From Dinoroseobacter sp034111085 (lineage in GTDB: Bacteria > Pseudomonadota > Alphaproteobacteria > Rhodobacterales > Rhodobacteraceae): a DNA stretch of 64,000 bases. The stretch is taken from contig JAWUXZ010000067.1 of assembly GCA_034111085.1 (NCBI GenBank), forward strand, positions 57,860 to 121,859. Direction: 5' to 3'. This document shows, piece by piece, positions 39,683-48,160 of this stretch. Each line of letters starts with the position of its first letter. Position 1 is the stretch's first letter. The position numbers and the translations under genes were made by a program. The notes beneath the pieces are model-generated. The model worked only from the letters and a program-made list of their open reading frames with translations, was not told the DNA's origin and made no database searches.

Positions 39683-40387
39683 ATGTTAAACTCGATTTTT
39701 TCCCCCGCGGCGCTTGGCGTCGCGATGATGCTTCCGAGTGCCGCATTGGCTGCCGGTAAGGACAATCCCTTGATTGTGCGCCTGACGGTCAACCCGATGA
39801 TCCTGCTGTTTGTGACCGATAATACCATGGACATGACCGCCAGCGACATCACCGAGGCCAACCTAGACGGCACGGGCCTAAGCCGCCCAGATGGTCGCGC
39901 AGAGTTTTTTGTCGCTGCCAATACCGGCTACAACATTACCCTTGCGCCCGACGAGGTGTGGGGCGTCACCGGGACCGCCAAGGTCAAATTTGTCGGCATG
40001 TCTGACAACAGCAATTACATCGCAGGCGAGTTGTTTCTGGACACCGATATGTCCAGCGATGCGCGCATGGCTGGCGATACCGACATTGTGTCGTGGGATC
40101 CAACCGGGGGTGTGGTCCGGCGCGGGCGGGGTCGCGGTGGGGGTGGTGGCGGGCGCGGGGGCATAAACTCGGGCGGGGCGATTGTGGGCGGGCCAGTGGC
40201 CGGAAACGTCGCGCATTCCAACGCCAACCGCGGGGTTCACCGCTACGGTGTCGGCGCGATCTTCGATCCCCAAGACTGGAGCGGTCGCAGGGCCGATAAC
40301 CTATCCGGTTCGCCGAGCGCTGCGCAGTCAATTGCGCCGCCAGATGTTTATGCGACGACCGTGACGGTAACTGTGAGCAATATTTAA
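39683..40387 (+). CDS. Secreted hypothetical protein with Gly/Arg-rich insert
   Basis: 234 residues from the ATG at 39683 (other starts lie 9-12 bases upstream; none has a good ribosome binding site). It has a signal peptide (MLNSIFSPAALGVAMMLPSA) and then a beta-rich domain (NPLIVRLTVNPMILLFVTDN, EFFVAANTGYNITLAPDEVW). Residues about 148-175 form an unusual low-complexity insert, VVRRGRGRGGGGGGRGG. The end is SIAPPDVYATTVTVTVSNI. The overall pattern resembles small beta-sandwich surface proteins. Function unknown. A 26-bp piece of its 3' end is repeated 420 bp downstream. Confidence 0.62.
   Translation: MLNSIFSPAALGVAMMLPSAALAAGKDNPLIVRLTVNPMILLFVTDNTMDMTASDITEANLDGTGLSRPDGRAEFFVAANTGYNITLAPDEVWGVTGTAKVKFVGMSDNSNYIAGELFLDTDMSSDARMAGDTDIVSWDPTGGVVRRGRGRGGGGGGRGGINSGGAIVGGPVAGNVAHSNANRGVHRYGVGAIFDPQDWSGRRADNLSGSPSAAQSIAPPDVYATTVTVTVSNI
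40336..40361 (+). repeat. First copy of a 26-bp repeat (3' end of the secreted-protein gene)
   Basis: CGCCGCCAGATGTTTATGCG plus ACGACC. It recurs at 40756-40781 with one base changed, exactly 420 bp away. Confidence 0.8.
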
Positions 40388-40464
40388 GCGCGCATAGATG
40401 GGGCCGAGCGCGACGATCATGATACCGCGAAGGGCTGCTCTAGGGACTTGGTAACAATCTGGTT

Positions 40465-40647
40465 CTATTCATAAAAAATCCCTGACTGAAGTATTTCAAA
40501 GCCCTTTATCTCGAACTCATACATTCCTGATTGGTCAGATTTTTCGGCGCGCGCGATAAGTTTACCTTCATCGTTGGTATAGACAGCATGCGCCGTATGG
40601 ATTGCGCGATAGCAATGGCTTCCATCTGGGTATGTATACTTGAGCAT
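40465..40647 (-). CDS. Small hypothetical protein in an AT-richer patch
   Basis: 60 residues, MLKYTYPDGSHCYRAIHTAH onward, hydrophilic, ending FEIKGFEILQSGIFYE. The ATG at 40647 has AAGGA nine bases upstream. Base composition is lower in G+C than the neighbours, and codon use is unlike them, so it may have been transferred in. No family recognised and no signal or membrane segment. Confidence 0.5.
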   Translation of the reverse strand: MLKYTYPDGSHCYRAIHTAHAVYTNDEGKLIARAEKSDQSGMYEFEIKGFEILQSGIFYE

Positions 40648-40755
40648 GCGTGGAATCCTTCGATTGGTTAAGCGAGACGAAGCCAACATTTACTACATGT
40701 TCACATCTTGTTCTATATGAATGTTCTGTCTGCATGGTGTCCCAGAACCTCAGCC

Positions 40756-40850
40756 GCCGCCAGATGTGTATGCGACGACCACTGCAGGTCGGTTGAGTTG
40801 GTGGAGAGGCGTGTTTGCCGACTGACCGAGAAGGGGCGCGGTGGAGGTAT
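40756..40850 (+). pseudogene. Scar with degraded 3' ends of two upstream genes
   Basis: 40756-40781 repeats the 3' end of the secreted-protein gene (26 bp, one mismatch). Directly after it, about 40795-40850 aligns with the last codons of the DUF2161 gene, including the shared CTGACCGAGAAGGGGC. In the right frame it reads LVERRVCRLTEKGR against KVEKGVYQLTEKGL. The order is the reverse of the intact genes. Confidence 0.6.
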
Positions 40851-41113
40851 ATGTGTTTGAGGCGCAGGTCTGGTCAGAGCCCATCTTACCGAAATTCTGC
40901 AACGCAGCGAAGGACCGCTATCACGATAAAGGCAAAAACCTTCAACAACTGATATGGTTTCGAACGGGGTTTGTGGCAGTAAATGAAGGTACTAAAAACG
41001 GGCGTTTTGAACGTTCTTGGATGTCTCGAGCCCTTGTGTCGCAGCTCTACCAATTGGATGGTAAAGGTGGGGCAGTAGGTTTAGCTTCGCTGGTACCTAA
41101 AAATCGAAGATAA
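40841..41113 (+). CDS. Hypothetical protein of unknown family
   Basis: 90 residues from a GTG whose first codons overlap the DUF2161 scar. KDRYHDKGKNLQQLIWFRTG and GTKNGRFERSWMSRALVSQL look like a genuine soluble alpha/beta protein. The N-terminus may be truncated or fused to scar DNA. Relatively AT-rich. It ends 4 bases before the membrane protein gene, so the two may be an operon. No function assigned. Confidence 0.45.
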   Translation: MEVYVFEAQVWSEPILPKFCNAAKDRYHDKGKNLQQLIWFRTGFVAVNEGTKNGRFERSWMSRALVSQLYQLDGKGGAVGLASLVPKNRR

Positions 41114-41117
41114 ACCT

Positions 41118-41501
41118 ATGAATGTTCCTGTCTTAATCGTCGCCATCATCACCTTGATTGCCTTCGTGGCGCATGTCTTTGGCGGAACTCGTGAGACAGC
41201 TACTATAGCACCAAAAGAAGACGACAGGTTGGTAGCATCTTGGGTGCAGGCGATGTGCGCTTTTCAGATGCTTGCCGTCGATCTACTCGCTTTAGCCCTG
41301 CTATTGTTTGCGATTGTGTTTTGGGACCTTGGACCTGGTGAAAGCCTGATCTTACAGCTTGCGAGCGGTCTTTATTTTCTTTGGGGCGTTGTGTGGGTCG
41401 TACAAGTTCTTTGGTTAAAGAAACCGTCGGTAACATTGCTGAGACTACCTCACTGGATAATCTGGCTGCTTTGTTCAAGCCTGCTTTTCTTCGGAAGCTA
41501 A
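41118..41501 (+). CDS. Small integral membrane protein, unknown family
   Basis: 127 residues with four predicted spans (MNVPVLIVAIITLIAFVAHV at the start; MLAVDLLALALLLFAIVFWD, LILQLASGLYFLWGVVWVVQ and WIIWLLCSSLLFFGS). The loop after span one (GTRETATIAPKEDDRLVAS) is charged. It lies 4 bases after the preceding small gene, with no clear ribosome binding site. Function unknown. Confidence 0.55.
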   Translation: MNVPVLIVAIITLIAFVAHVFGGTRETATIAPKEDDRLVASWVQAMCAFQMLAVDLLALALLLFAIVFWDLGPGESLILQLASGLYFLWGVVWVVQVLWLKKPSVTLLRLPHWIIWLLCSSLLFFGS

Positions 41502-41613
41502 GCTATCGTTCGCTGGTTCCGCAAAGCCTTCCAAAAACGACAGTTCTCGGAAGGCGGTCATTGGCCCAGCCGCCGTCAAAGCCGACTTCGCCCCGTAAAC
41601 CGGAACATCACCA

Positions 41614-42600
41614 CTACCCCAACCGCCCCAACACCTCTGCCGCCGCCGCCCCCGGCGCTTGCTCACCGCTTGCCACAGCCTCGCCCAACCGCGCCACTTC
41701 CGCCGCAACTGCTGGATCCGCCGTCAACCGCGCTAGCAACCCGGCACGCACCTCTGCCTCGAACCACCCGCGCGCTTGCTCGGACCGCCGCCTCGCCCAG
41801 TGCCCCTCATCTTTGCGCCAAGATGCCAGCGTCTGCATCTCGGCCCACGCAGCCTCAAGGCCTTGGACCTCCAACGCCGATACCGTCATGGCCTTCGGAA
41901 ATCCGTCCGGGTCTTCCATGCGCTTGCGCAACAACCGCAACGCCCCTGCATAATCCGCACAGGTCCGCATCGCGGCGGGCTTGAGATCGCCATCGGCCTT
42001 GTTCACGAGGATCATATCGGCCGACTCCATGATGCCGCGCTTGACCCCCTGCAACTCGTCACCGCCCGCCGGCGCCATCAGCAGTATGAACAGATCGCTC
42101 ATCTGCGCCACCAAGGTCTCGGACTGGCCCACGCCCACCGTCTCGATCAGCACCACGTCAAAGCCCGCCGCCTCGCACAATGCCACCGCCTCGCGCGAGC
42201 GCCGCCCGACACCGCCAAGCTCGGTCTGGCTCGGCGAGGGGCGGATAAAGGCGTTCGGATCGCGGGCGAGGTGGTCCATCCGCGTCTTGTCGCCCAGGAT
42301 AGAGCCTCCTGAGCGCGTCGAGGATGGGTCCACCGCCAGCACGGCCACGCGCAGGCCAAGCCCGGTCAGCATCAGGCCAAAGCTCTCGATAAAGGTCGAT
42401 TTGCCGACGCCCGGCGTGCCCGACATACCAATGCGCAACGCCTCACGCCCATGGCCGGCCAAACTGTCCAGTAGGGTGATCGCCTGGGCGCGATGATCAA
42501 CGCGCCTGCTTTCCACCAGCGTAATCGCACGGGCCAAGGCGCGCCGCTCGCCGACACGCAAACGGGCGGCAAGGTCTTCGAGGTCAAGCGGGGCTGGCAT
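41614..42600 (-). CDS. meaB: Methylmalonyl-CoA mutase-associated GTPase MeaB
   Basis: 328 residues from the ATG at 42600. G3E-family GTPase that protects and reactivates adenosylcobalamin-dependent methylmalonyl-CoA mutase. P-loop GTPGVGKST (61-69), the Mg site region VLAVDPSSTRSGGSILGDKT, the conserved ETVGVGQSE, and the base-recognition NKADGD are all present. The C-terminal dimerisation arm is intact. It links to mce at 6.2 kb, though the mutase gene is not in this window. Confidence 0.95.
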   Translation of the reverse strand: MPAPLDLEDLAARLRVGERRALARAITLVESRRVDHRAQAITLLDSLAGHGREALRIGMSGTPGVGKSTFIESFGLMLTGLGLRVAVLAVDPSSTRSGGSILGDKTRMDHLARDPNAFIRPSPSQTELGGVGRRSREAVALCEAAGFDVVLIETVGVGQSETLVAQMSDLFILLMAPAGGDELQGVKRGIMESADMILVNKADGDLKPAAMRTCADYAGALRLLRKRMEDPDGFPKAMTVSALEVQGLEAAWAEMQTLASWRKDEGHWARRRSEQARGWFEAEVRAGLLARLTADPAVAAEVARLGEAVASGEQAPGAAAAEVLGRLG

Positions 42601-42706
42601 CGGCACGCGCCTTTCGCATAGCAAGGAAGCTGTCTTCGTCTTGCCTTGCGCGGGCGGGTAATGTCCAGTGCGCGCGAAAGCTGGATAAAAAGGCGGTGGC
42701 TGCGGC

Positions 42707-43426
42707 ATGACCATAAGATCACGTATTTTAGGGGTACTCTCGGGGCTGGTAATCGCAAGTTCCGCGCAGGCGAATGAGCAGGGTATCTTCGACGTGACCC
42801 TGCTGGGCGTGCGCGCGGCCACCATCAGTTTCGCGGGCGATATCGAGGGGGGGCAGTATGCCGCCAGCGGTCAGTTGCGCACCACGGGATTGCTACGCTT
42901 AGTGTCGCAAGTGTCCTATGATGCACAGGTGCAAGGCCGCGTCCGAGGTGGGCAGTTCCAGCCACGCCTCTACCGCGAAAGCGCGCGCGATGCAGGCGAG
43001 CAGTTCTCAGCCGAGATGCGCTATAGGGGCCGTGTGCCGCAACCAAAAGGCTACGCGCCGCCACGCACGACCACCGGGCTTGATCCGGCCAGCCAAGCGG
43101 GCACCGTCGATGTGATGACCACGATATTTGCGGTGTTGCGCGATCAAACTGGGGCTGGGGTGTGCGATGTGGCGCTTCAGCTGTTTGACGGGGCGCGGCG
43201 CAGTCAGGTCGTGCTAACCCAGCCCGAAGCCCTCGCGAACGGCCAAATCCGCTGCGTGGGCGAATACCGCCGCCTACAGGGATTCTCCGACACTGCGATG
43301 GCCGACCAACAGCGCTTTCCGTTCACCTTGACCTATTCTGCCCTGTCCAGCGGCAGCTACCGCGTCACCCGCGTCGACACGCAAACCACCTTTGGGCGCG
43401 CCAGCCTGCGCCGCAGGATGCCATGA
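42707..43426 (+). CDS. DUF3108 domain-containing secreted protein
   Basis: 239 residues with a signal peptide (MTIRSRILGVLSGLVIASSA) and the DUF3108 beta-rich domain (FDVTLLGVRAATISFAGDIE, GQYAASGQLRTTGLLRLVSQ). Two cysteines in the second half (VCDVALQL, IRCVGEYRR) may form a disulfide. Location is periplasmic or outer-membrane associated; function unknown. Its TGA overlaps the start of the YdcF gene (ATGATGG), so the two are translated together. Confidence 0.85.
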   Translation: MTIRSRILGVLSGLVIASSAQANEQGIFDVTLLGVRAATISFAGDIEGGQYAASGQLRTTGLLRLVSQVSYDAQVQGRVRGGQFQPRLYRESARDAGEQFSAEMRYRGRVPQPKGYAPPRTTTGLDPASQAGTVDVMTTIFAVLRDQTGAGVCDVALQLFDGARRSQVVLTQPEALANGQIRCVGEYRRLQGFSDTAMADQQRFPFTLTYSALSSGSYRVTRVDTQTTFGRASLRRRMP

Positions 43427-44193
43427 TGGATTTCGCCTTTAATCTGGTCAGCAAACTGGTGTGGCTGGTGGTGCAACCGCAAAGCTGGGTCGCGCTCGGC
43501 TTGGCGCTGGCGCTGATTGCAACGATGCGGGCAAATATCAAATCGGCGCGGCGCTGGACGGCATTGACGGCGGCCATATTTCTCAGCCTGTCGATCCTAC
43601 CGCTGGGCGATTGGGCGCTGCGAAGTCTTGAGGTGCGATATCCTGTGATCCTCGAGTCGTCCTCGTTTGACGGCATCATCGTGCTGGGCGGGGGCGAGGA
43701 TATTCACGGAACACTGCTGCACAACCAAGCCCAAATCGGCGCAGCGGGGGACCGGCTATTGCATGGGGCGGCGCTGGCCTTAGCGAACCCGGCCGCGTTT
43801 GTTTTGTTCACCGGGGGCGCTGGCGCGCTGTCAGATATCGGTGCTCCGAAATCCGGTGCCGATGTGGCTGCGCGGATATTCACGGCGCTCGGTGTGCCCG
43901 AAGACCAGATAATCCTAGAGCACGCCTCGCGTAACACCACCGAGAACGCACGTCTGAGTGCGCAGCTTGTCGATCCCACCGGGACCTATCTGTTGGTCAC
44001 CTCCGCCTTTCACATGCACCGCGCGCTGGGCAGTTTTCAGCGCGCAGGTTGGACAGGCCTGACGCCGTATCCAGTTGATTTTCAGGCGCAATCCCCAAGG
44101 TTCGGCTGGGATTTCTTAGGCCAGACAGATCGCCTGACTTTGGCGCTCAAAGAATATCTCGGCATCCTCGTCTACACCGCAACCGGCCGCTAA
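43423..44193 (+). CDS. YdcF family protein (DUF218)
   Basis: 256 residues. Two N-terminal membrane spans (FNLVSKLVWLVVQPQSWVAL and a second near 45-65), then a DUF218 domain beginning SFDGIIVLGGGEDIHGTLLH. Diagnostic later parts are ILEHASRNTTENARLSAQLV and LVTSAFHMHRALGSFQRAGW. Relatives such as ElyC act in cell-envelope (enterobacterial antigen or peptidoglycan) metabolism. Co-translated with the DUF3108 gene; the hrpB ATG follows 4 bases after its stop. Confidence 0.9.
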   Translation: MMDFAFNLVSKLVWLVVQPQSWVALGLALALIATMRANIKSARRWTALTAAIFLSLSILPLGDWALRSLEVRYPVILESSSFDGIIVLGGGEDIHGTLLHNQAQIGAAGDRLLHGAALALANPAAFVLFTGGAGALSDIGAPKSGADVAARIFTALGVPEDQIILEHASRNTTENARLSAQLVDPTGTYLLVTSAFHMHRALGSFQRAGWTGLTPYPVDFQAQSPRFGWDFLGQTDRLTLALKEYLGILVYTATGR

Positions 44194-44197
44194 GCCC

Positions 44198-46651
44198 ATG
44201 GTTGCAGGCCCGCCGCTTCCCATTGATGTCGTGCTGCCCGAACTGGTCGCAGCCATTCGCGATCACGGCCAAGCGGTTCTACAAGCCCCGCCCGGTGCCG
44301 GAAAAACCACCAAAGTTCCGCTGGCATTGCTAGAGGCCGGGTTGTCAGACGGCAAAATCCTGATGCTAGAGCCACGCCGCGTCGCCACCCGCGCCAGTGC
44401 CGAACGGATGGCGCATATGCTGGGCGAAAAAACGGGCGAAACGGTTGGCTACCGGGTGCGCGGCGAGACAGTGGTCGGCCCGAACACCCGCATCGAGGTC
44501 GTCACCGAGGGCATTCTGACCCGCATGTTGCAAAGCGACCCTGAGCTGCCGAGCATCGGTGCGGTCATCTTCGACGAGTTCCACGAACGCGCCCTAACGG
44601 CCGATCTCGGTCTCGCGTTGGTGCTTGAGGCGCGCGCGACCCTGCGCCCAGACCTCGCCCTGATCGTAATGTCAGCCACGCTGGACGCCGCCCCCGTCGC
44701 CGCCCTGCTTGGCGACGCTCCGATCATAACCGCGCAGGGCCGCGCATTCCCGGTGCAGGCGCGCTATCTCGACCGCCCCCGAGGCCCCGGTGCCGACCGT
44801 TTCGATGCGCTATGCCGCGACGCCGCCGATCTGGTGATGCAAGCGCTGGGCGAAACGGCAGGCGGTCTGCTGGTGTTCTTGCCGGGTGCCGGCGAAATCC
44901 GCCGCGTCGGTAACCTACTTGAGAAACGCTTGCCCGAAGGCGTGGCGTTACAACCGCTCTATGGCGGCTTGCCGCTTGCAGCCCAACGCGCCGCCCTGCG
45001 TCCCAATGACGAGGCGCGCAAACTGGTGCTGGCAACGGCGATTGCAGAGACGTCGTTAACCATCCCTGACATTCGCGTTGTGATCGATGCAGGGCGTGCG
45101 CGGCGCCCGGCGTTTGACCCCGGATCGGGCATGACGCGGCTGGTGACAGAGCCCGTCAGCCGTGCCGAGGCCGAGCAACGACAGGGGCGCGCAGGTCGCG
45201 TGGCACCCGGTATTTGCTACCGCATGTGGACGCGCGGCCAACACGGTGCTTTGCCCGCAAGTGCGCCGCCCGAGATTGCCCGCGCCGACTTGGCAGGGCT
45301 GGCGCTGGATCTGGCCGCATGGGGAACACCCGCGTCCGATTTGTCGTTCCTGACGCCGCCGCCTGAGGCTGCACTGGGCGAGGCGCAAGCGCTGTGCCAG
45401 ATGCTGGGCGCGCTCGACGGGGCCGGGCGCATCACCGCGCATGGGCGTGTGTTGGCGCGTTTGCCGCTGCACCCGAGACTGGGTCATATGCTCAGCAGTG
45501 CAGGAAAACGCGCTGCCAATCTAGCGGCCTTGCTGTCCGGTCGTCCGTTGCCGAGCCACAGCGCCGATCTCTCCAAGCGTTTGAAATTGCTGGAAGGCGG
45601 TGCTGTGCCCGATGCTCAACGCGGGGCAGTGGCCGAGTTGCGAGGCGAGGCCAAACGCCTGCGCGACGCGGCCCCAAAAGGAGATGGGACACATTACAGC
45701 GCAGACCAAATGCTAGCGCTCGCCTACCCAGACCGGATTGCGCTGCGCCGTCCGGGCGATGATCCGCGCTACCTTCTTTCAGGCGGCAAAGGCGCAAAAC
45801 TGGACCCGTCCGACGGGCTTGCAGGACAGCGATTACTGATCGCCGCGGACCTTGATGGGGACGCACGAGAGGCGAAGATCAGGGCCGCACTTGCGATCTC
45901 GGAAAGCGCGCTGCGTGACATACTTGCCGACCAAATCACATGGGTCGAAACCTGCGTGTGGGACAAACGAACCCGCCGTGTGCAAGCAAAACGGCAAGAG
46001 CGTTTGGGCGCGTTGGTCCTCGCCGATCAAGCGTGGCGGGATGCGCCCGAGGAGGCCCTGGTCGCGGCCACGCTAGAGGGCATTCGCGAGCTGGGGCTGA
46101 GTTTCGCGCCCGCAGCACAGCGCCTCATCGACCGGGCCGCAAAGGCGCGCGCGGTGGACCCTGACCTCGCCGATCTTAACCTTGATGCGCTGATGGAAAC
46201 ACTTGAGGAATGGCTCGCGCCCTCCCTCACCGGGGTGCGCTCGGCGTCTGACATCGCGGCACTCGACCTGCTGCCCGCGCTGCAAAACCGCCTCGGCTGG
46301 GCCGGTCAGCACCGCCTTGACGCACTGATGCCGCCGCGCTTCACCACGCCCCTCGGCAACACCACCGCGATCGATTACGCCAGCGATCCGCCGGGGATCG
46401 AGGTGCGGTTGCAGGAGCTTTTCGGCCAAACCACCCACCCCTCAATCCTGAAAGGGACCGTCGGTTTGAAGCTGACACTGCTGTCGCCCGCGCGCCGCCC
46501 CATCGCCGTGACCTCTGATTTGCCGGGGTTCTGGGACGGGGCTTACGCGGATGTGCGCCGTGATATGCGCGGGCAATACCCCAAGCATCCATGGCCCGAG
46601 GATCCACGCGCGGCGGAACCTACGGTACGTGCCAAGCCTCGAAAAAGATGA
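44198..46651 (+). CDS. hrpB: ATP-dependent helicase HrpB
   Basis: 817 residues, DEAH/RHA-type RNA helicase. Walker A APPGAGKTT (30-38), DEFH box (126-129) in VIFDEFHERALTADL, SAT motif in LIVMSATLDAAPVAALLG, motif V region ATAIAETSLTIPDIRVVIDA and motif VI QRQGRAGRVAPG. The HA2 and HrpB C-terminal domains follow. The RNA target is unknown. Downstream gnd converges after only 6 bases; copy four of the TATTT motif begins at its stop codon. Confidence 0.95.
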   Translation: MVAGPPLPIDVVLPELVAAIRDHGQAVLQAPPGAGKTTKVPLALLEAGLSDGKILMLEPRRVATRASAERMAHMLGEKTGETVGYRVRGETVVGPNTRIEVVTEGILTRMLQSDPELPSIGAVIFDEFHERALTADLGLALVLEARATLRPDLALIVMSATLDAAPVAALLGDAPIITAQGRAFPVQARYLDRPRGPGADRFDALCRDAADLVMQALGETAGGLLVFLPGAGEIRRVGNLLEKRLPEGVALQPLYGGLPLAAQRAALRPNDEARKLVLATAIAETSLTIPDIRVVIDAGRARRPAFDPGSGMTRLVTEPVSRAEAEQRQGRAGRVAPGICYRMWTRGQHGALPASAPPEIARADLAGLALDLAAWGTPASDLSFLTPPPEAALGEAQALCQMLGALDGAGRITAHGRVLARLPLHPRLGHMLSSAGKRAANLAALLSGRPLPSHSADLSKRLKLLEGGAVPDAQRGAVAELRGEAKRLRDAAPKGDGTHYSADQMLALAYPDRIALRRPGDDPRYLLSGGKGAKLDPSDGLAGQRLLIAADLDGDAREAKIRAALAISESALRDILADQITWVETCVWDKRTRRVQAKRQERLGALVLADQAWRDAPEEALVAATLEGIRELGLSFAPAAQRLIDRAAKARAVDPDLADLNLDALMETLEEWLAPSLTGVRSASDIAALDLLPALQNRLGWAGQHRLDALMPPRFTTPLGNTTAIDYASDPPGIEVRLQELFGQTTHPSILKGTVGLKLTLLSPARRPIAVTSDLPGFWDGAYADVRRDMRGQYPKHPWPEDPRAAEPTVRAKPRKR

Positions 46652-46671
46652 GTATTTTTATCTAGAAGAGG
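46650..46671 (+). repeat. Copy of the dispersed TATTT intergenic motif
   Basis: GAGTATTTTTATCTAGAAGA, beginning inside the hrpB stop codon and running into the end of gnd. Same pattern as 8248 and 29020. Confidence 0.35.
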
Positions 46672-48070
46672 TGGCCAAACCACCCCACGGCCCGTGATGC
46701 TGACCTTCTGCGTCCACGCGCCCGAACCCGTGCGCCCCGAAGAAATCGCGCTGCGCTTGGATCAGATCGGCAAAACCGCGCGGCTGGCGCATTGTGTCGA
46801 GATACGCCAGCGCGCCCGACAATGCAGGCACCGGTACGCCTGCGGTGACGGCGCTCGCGACCACGCGGCGCAGCGCTGGCACGCCCGCCATCAATGGCAT
46901 CCGCAAACCGTCGGCGAGGTAAAGCGCATCTCCCGGCAAACCTGCGCGTGTCGAAGTCGCGATCTCGTCCAGCAGCGCCGAGCGGATAATGCAGCCCGCG
47001 CGCCAAATCTCGGCAACCTCAGCGCGGTCCACGTCCCACACAAATTCCTCAGACGCGGCCCCGATCAGTGCGAAGCCTTGCGCGTATGCAAGGATGCGTG
47101 CGCTGAGCAGTGCTTCTGCCAGATCGTTAACCTTGATCGGTTGCGCTTCGATCCTGTCGCCGAGCAGCGCCGCACCCAACCCGCGCACGTCCCTGTCCGC
47201 TGACCATGCGCGCGCGCCGACTGCGGCCTCTATCACATTGGCCGATTGGCCGAGCTTCAGCGCCTCAATCACCGTCCAGCGTCCAGTGCCCTTTTGGCCG
47301 GCGCTGTCGAGGATCACATCGACCATTGCCGCGCCCGTCGCTGGGTCGGTGGCTTGCAAAACCTTGCCGGTGATCTCGACCAGATAGCTGGCCAGCGGGC
47401 CTTCATTCCAAGTCTCGAACTGTGCTCCGATTGCCGCTGGTGCCATGGCGTTCATATGGCGCAGAAGCCCGTAAACTTCTGCGATCATTTGCATATCTGC
47501 GTATTCAATGCCGTTATGGACGGTCTTTACGAAATGACCGGCCCCATCAGGCCCGATATGCGCGGCACAAGGTTGCCCCTCATAATCGGCCGCAATGGCG
47601 CGCAGGATTGGGCTGAGGCGCGTCCAAGCCGCCACTGATCCGCCTGCCATGATCGAGGGGCCGTGGCGTGCACCATCTTCGCCACCCGATACGCCGATGC
47701 CCATGAAGTTGAGGCCGTCTTTGGCGAGTGCCGCCTCGGTCGCGCGGGTGTCGTTGAAATCACCGTTTCCCGCATCGATTAAGATATCGCCCTCATCGAG
47801 GAACGGCTTGAGGCTGTCGATGACTGACCGCACCGGACCGCCTGCCTTAACCATAATAACAATCGCGCGCGGCGAGCGGATGGCTTTAACAAACGCCTCC
47901 AAATCTTCCGGAGCGCTTAGGCGTGGGGCCAAATCGCCCGCCTCTGCCATAAACGCTTTTGTGCGTTCGCCCGAGCGGTTCCAGACCGCCACATCGCTGC
48001 CCTTCTCGGCCATGTTCAACGCCAGCGCGCTGCCCATCGTGCCCAGTCCAATCAGTCCAATATCTGCCAT
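46658..48070 (-). CDS. gnd: 6-phosphogluconate dehydrogenase, decarboxylating
   Basis: 470 residues from the ATG at 48070. It oxidises 6-phosphogluconate to ribulose 5-phosphate with NADP in the oxidative pentose phosphate pathway. Rossmann start DIGLIGLGTMGSALALNMAE, substrate region FMGIGVSGGEDGARHGPSIM and catalytic Lys in GHFVKTVHNGIEYADMQMIA. The C-terminal part carries the family's QRDFFGAHGFGRVD. Full length. The terminal 22 bases overlap the TATTT motif. Confidence 0.95.
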   Translation of the reverse strand: MADIGLIGLGTMGSALALNMAEKGSDVAVWNRSGERTKAFMAEAGDLAPRLSAPEDLEAFVKAIRSPRAIVIMVKAGGPVRSVIDSLKPFLDEGDILIDAGNGDFNDTRATEAALAKDGLNFMGIGVSGGEDGARHGPSIMAGGSVAAWTRLSPILRAIAADYEGQPCAAHIGPDGAGHFVKTVHNGIEYADMQMIAEVYGLLRHMNAMAPAAIGAQFETWNEGPLASYLVEITGKVLQATDPATGAAMVDVILDSAGQKGTGRWTVIEALKLGQSANVIEAAVGARAWSADRDVRGLGAALLGDRIEAQPIKVNDLAEALLSARILAYAQGFALIGAASEEFVWDVDRAEVAEIWRAGCIIRSALLDEIATSTRAGLPGDALYLADGLRMPLMAGVPALRRVVASAVTAGVPVPALSGALAYLDTMRQPRGFADLIQAQRDFFGAHGFGRVDAEGQHHGPWGGLATSSR

Positions 48071-48160
48071 GTTATCGCTCCGCATGTCTGTTGCGGCAAG
48101 ACTTATGCGCTTTGCCACCAAATCCCAAGGGGTAGCCATCGGGCACCATGTGGTGGCTGG

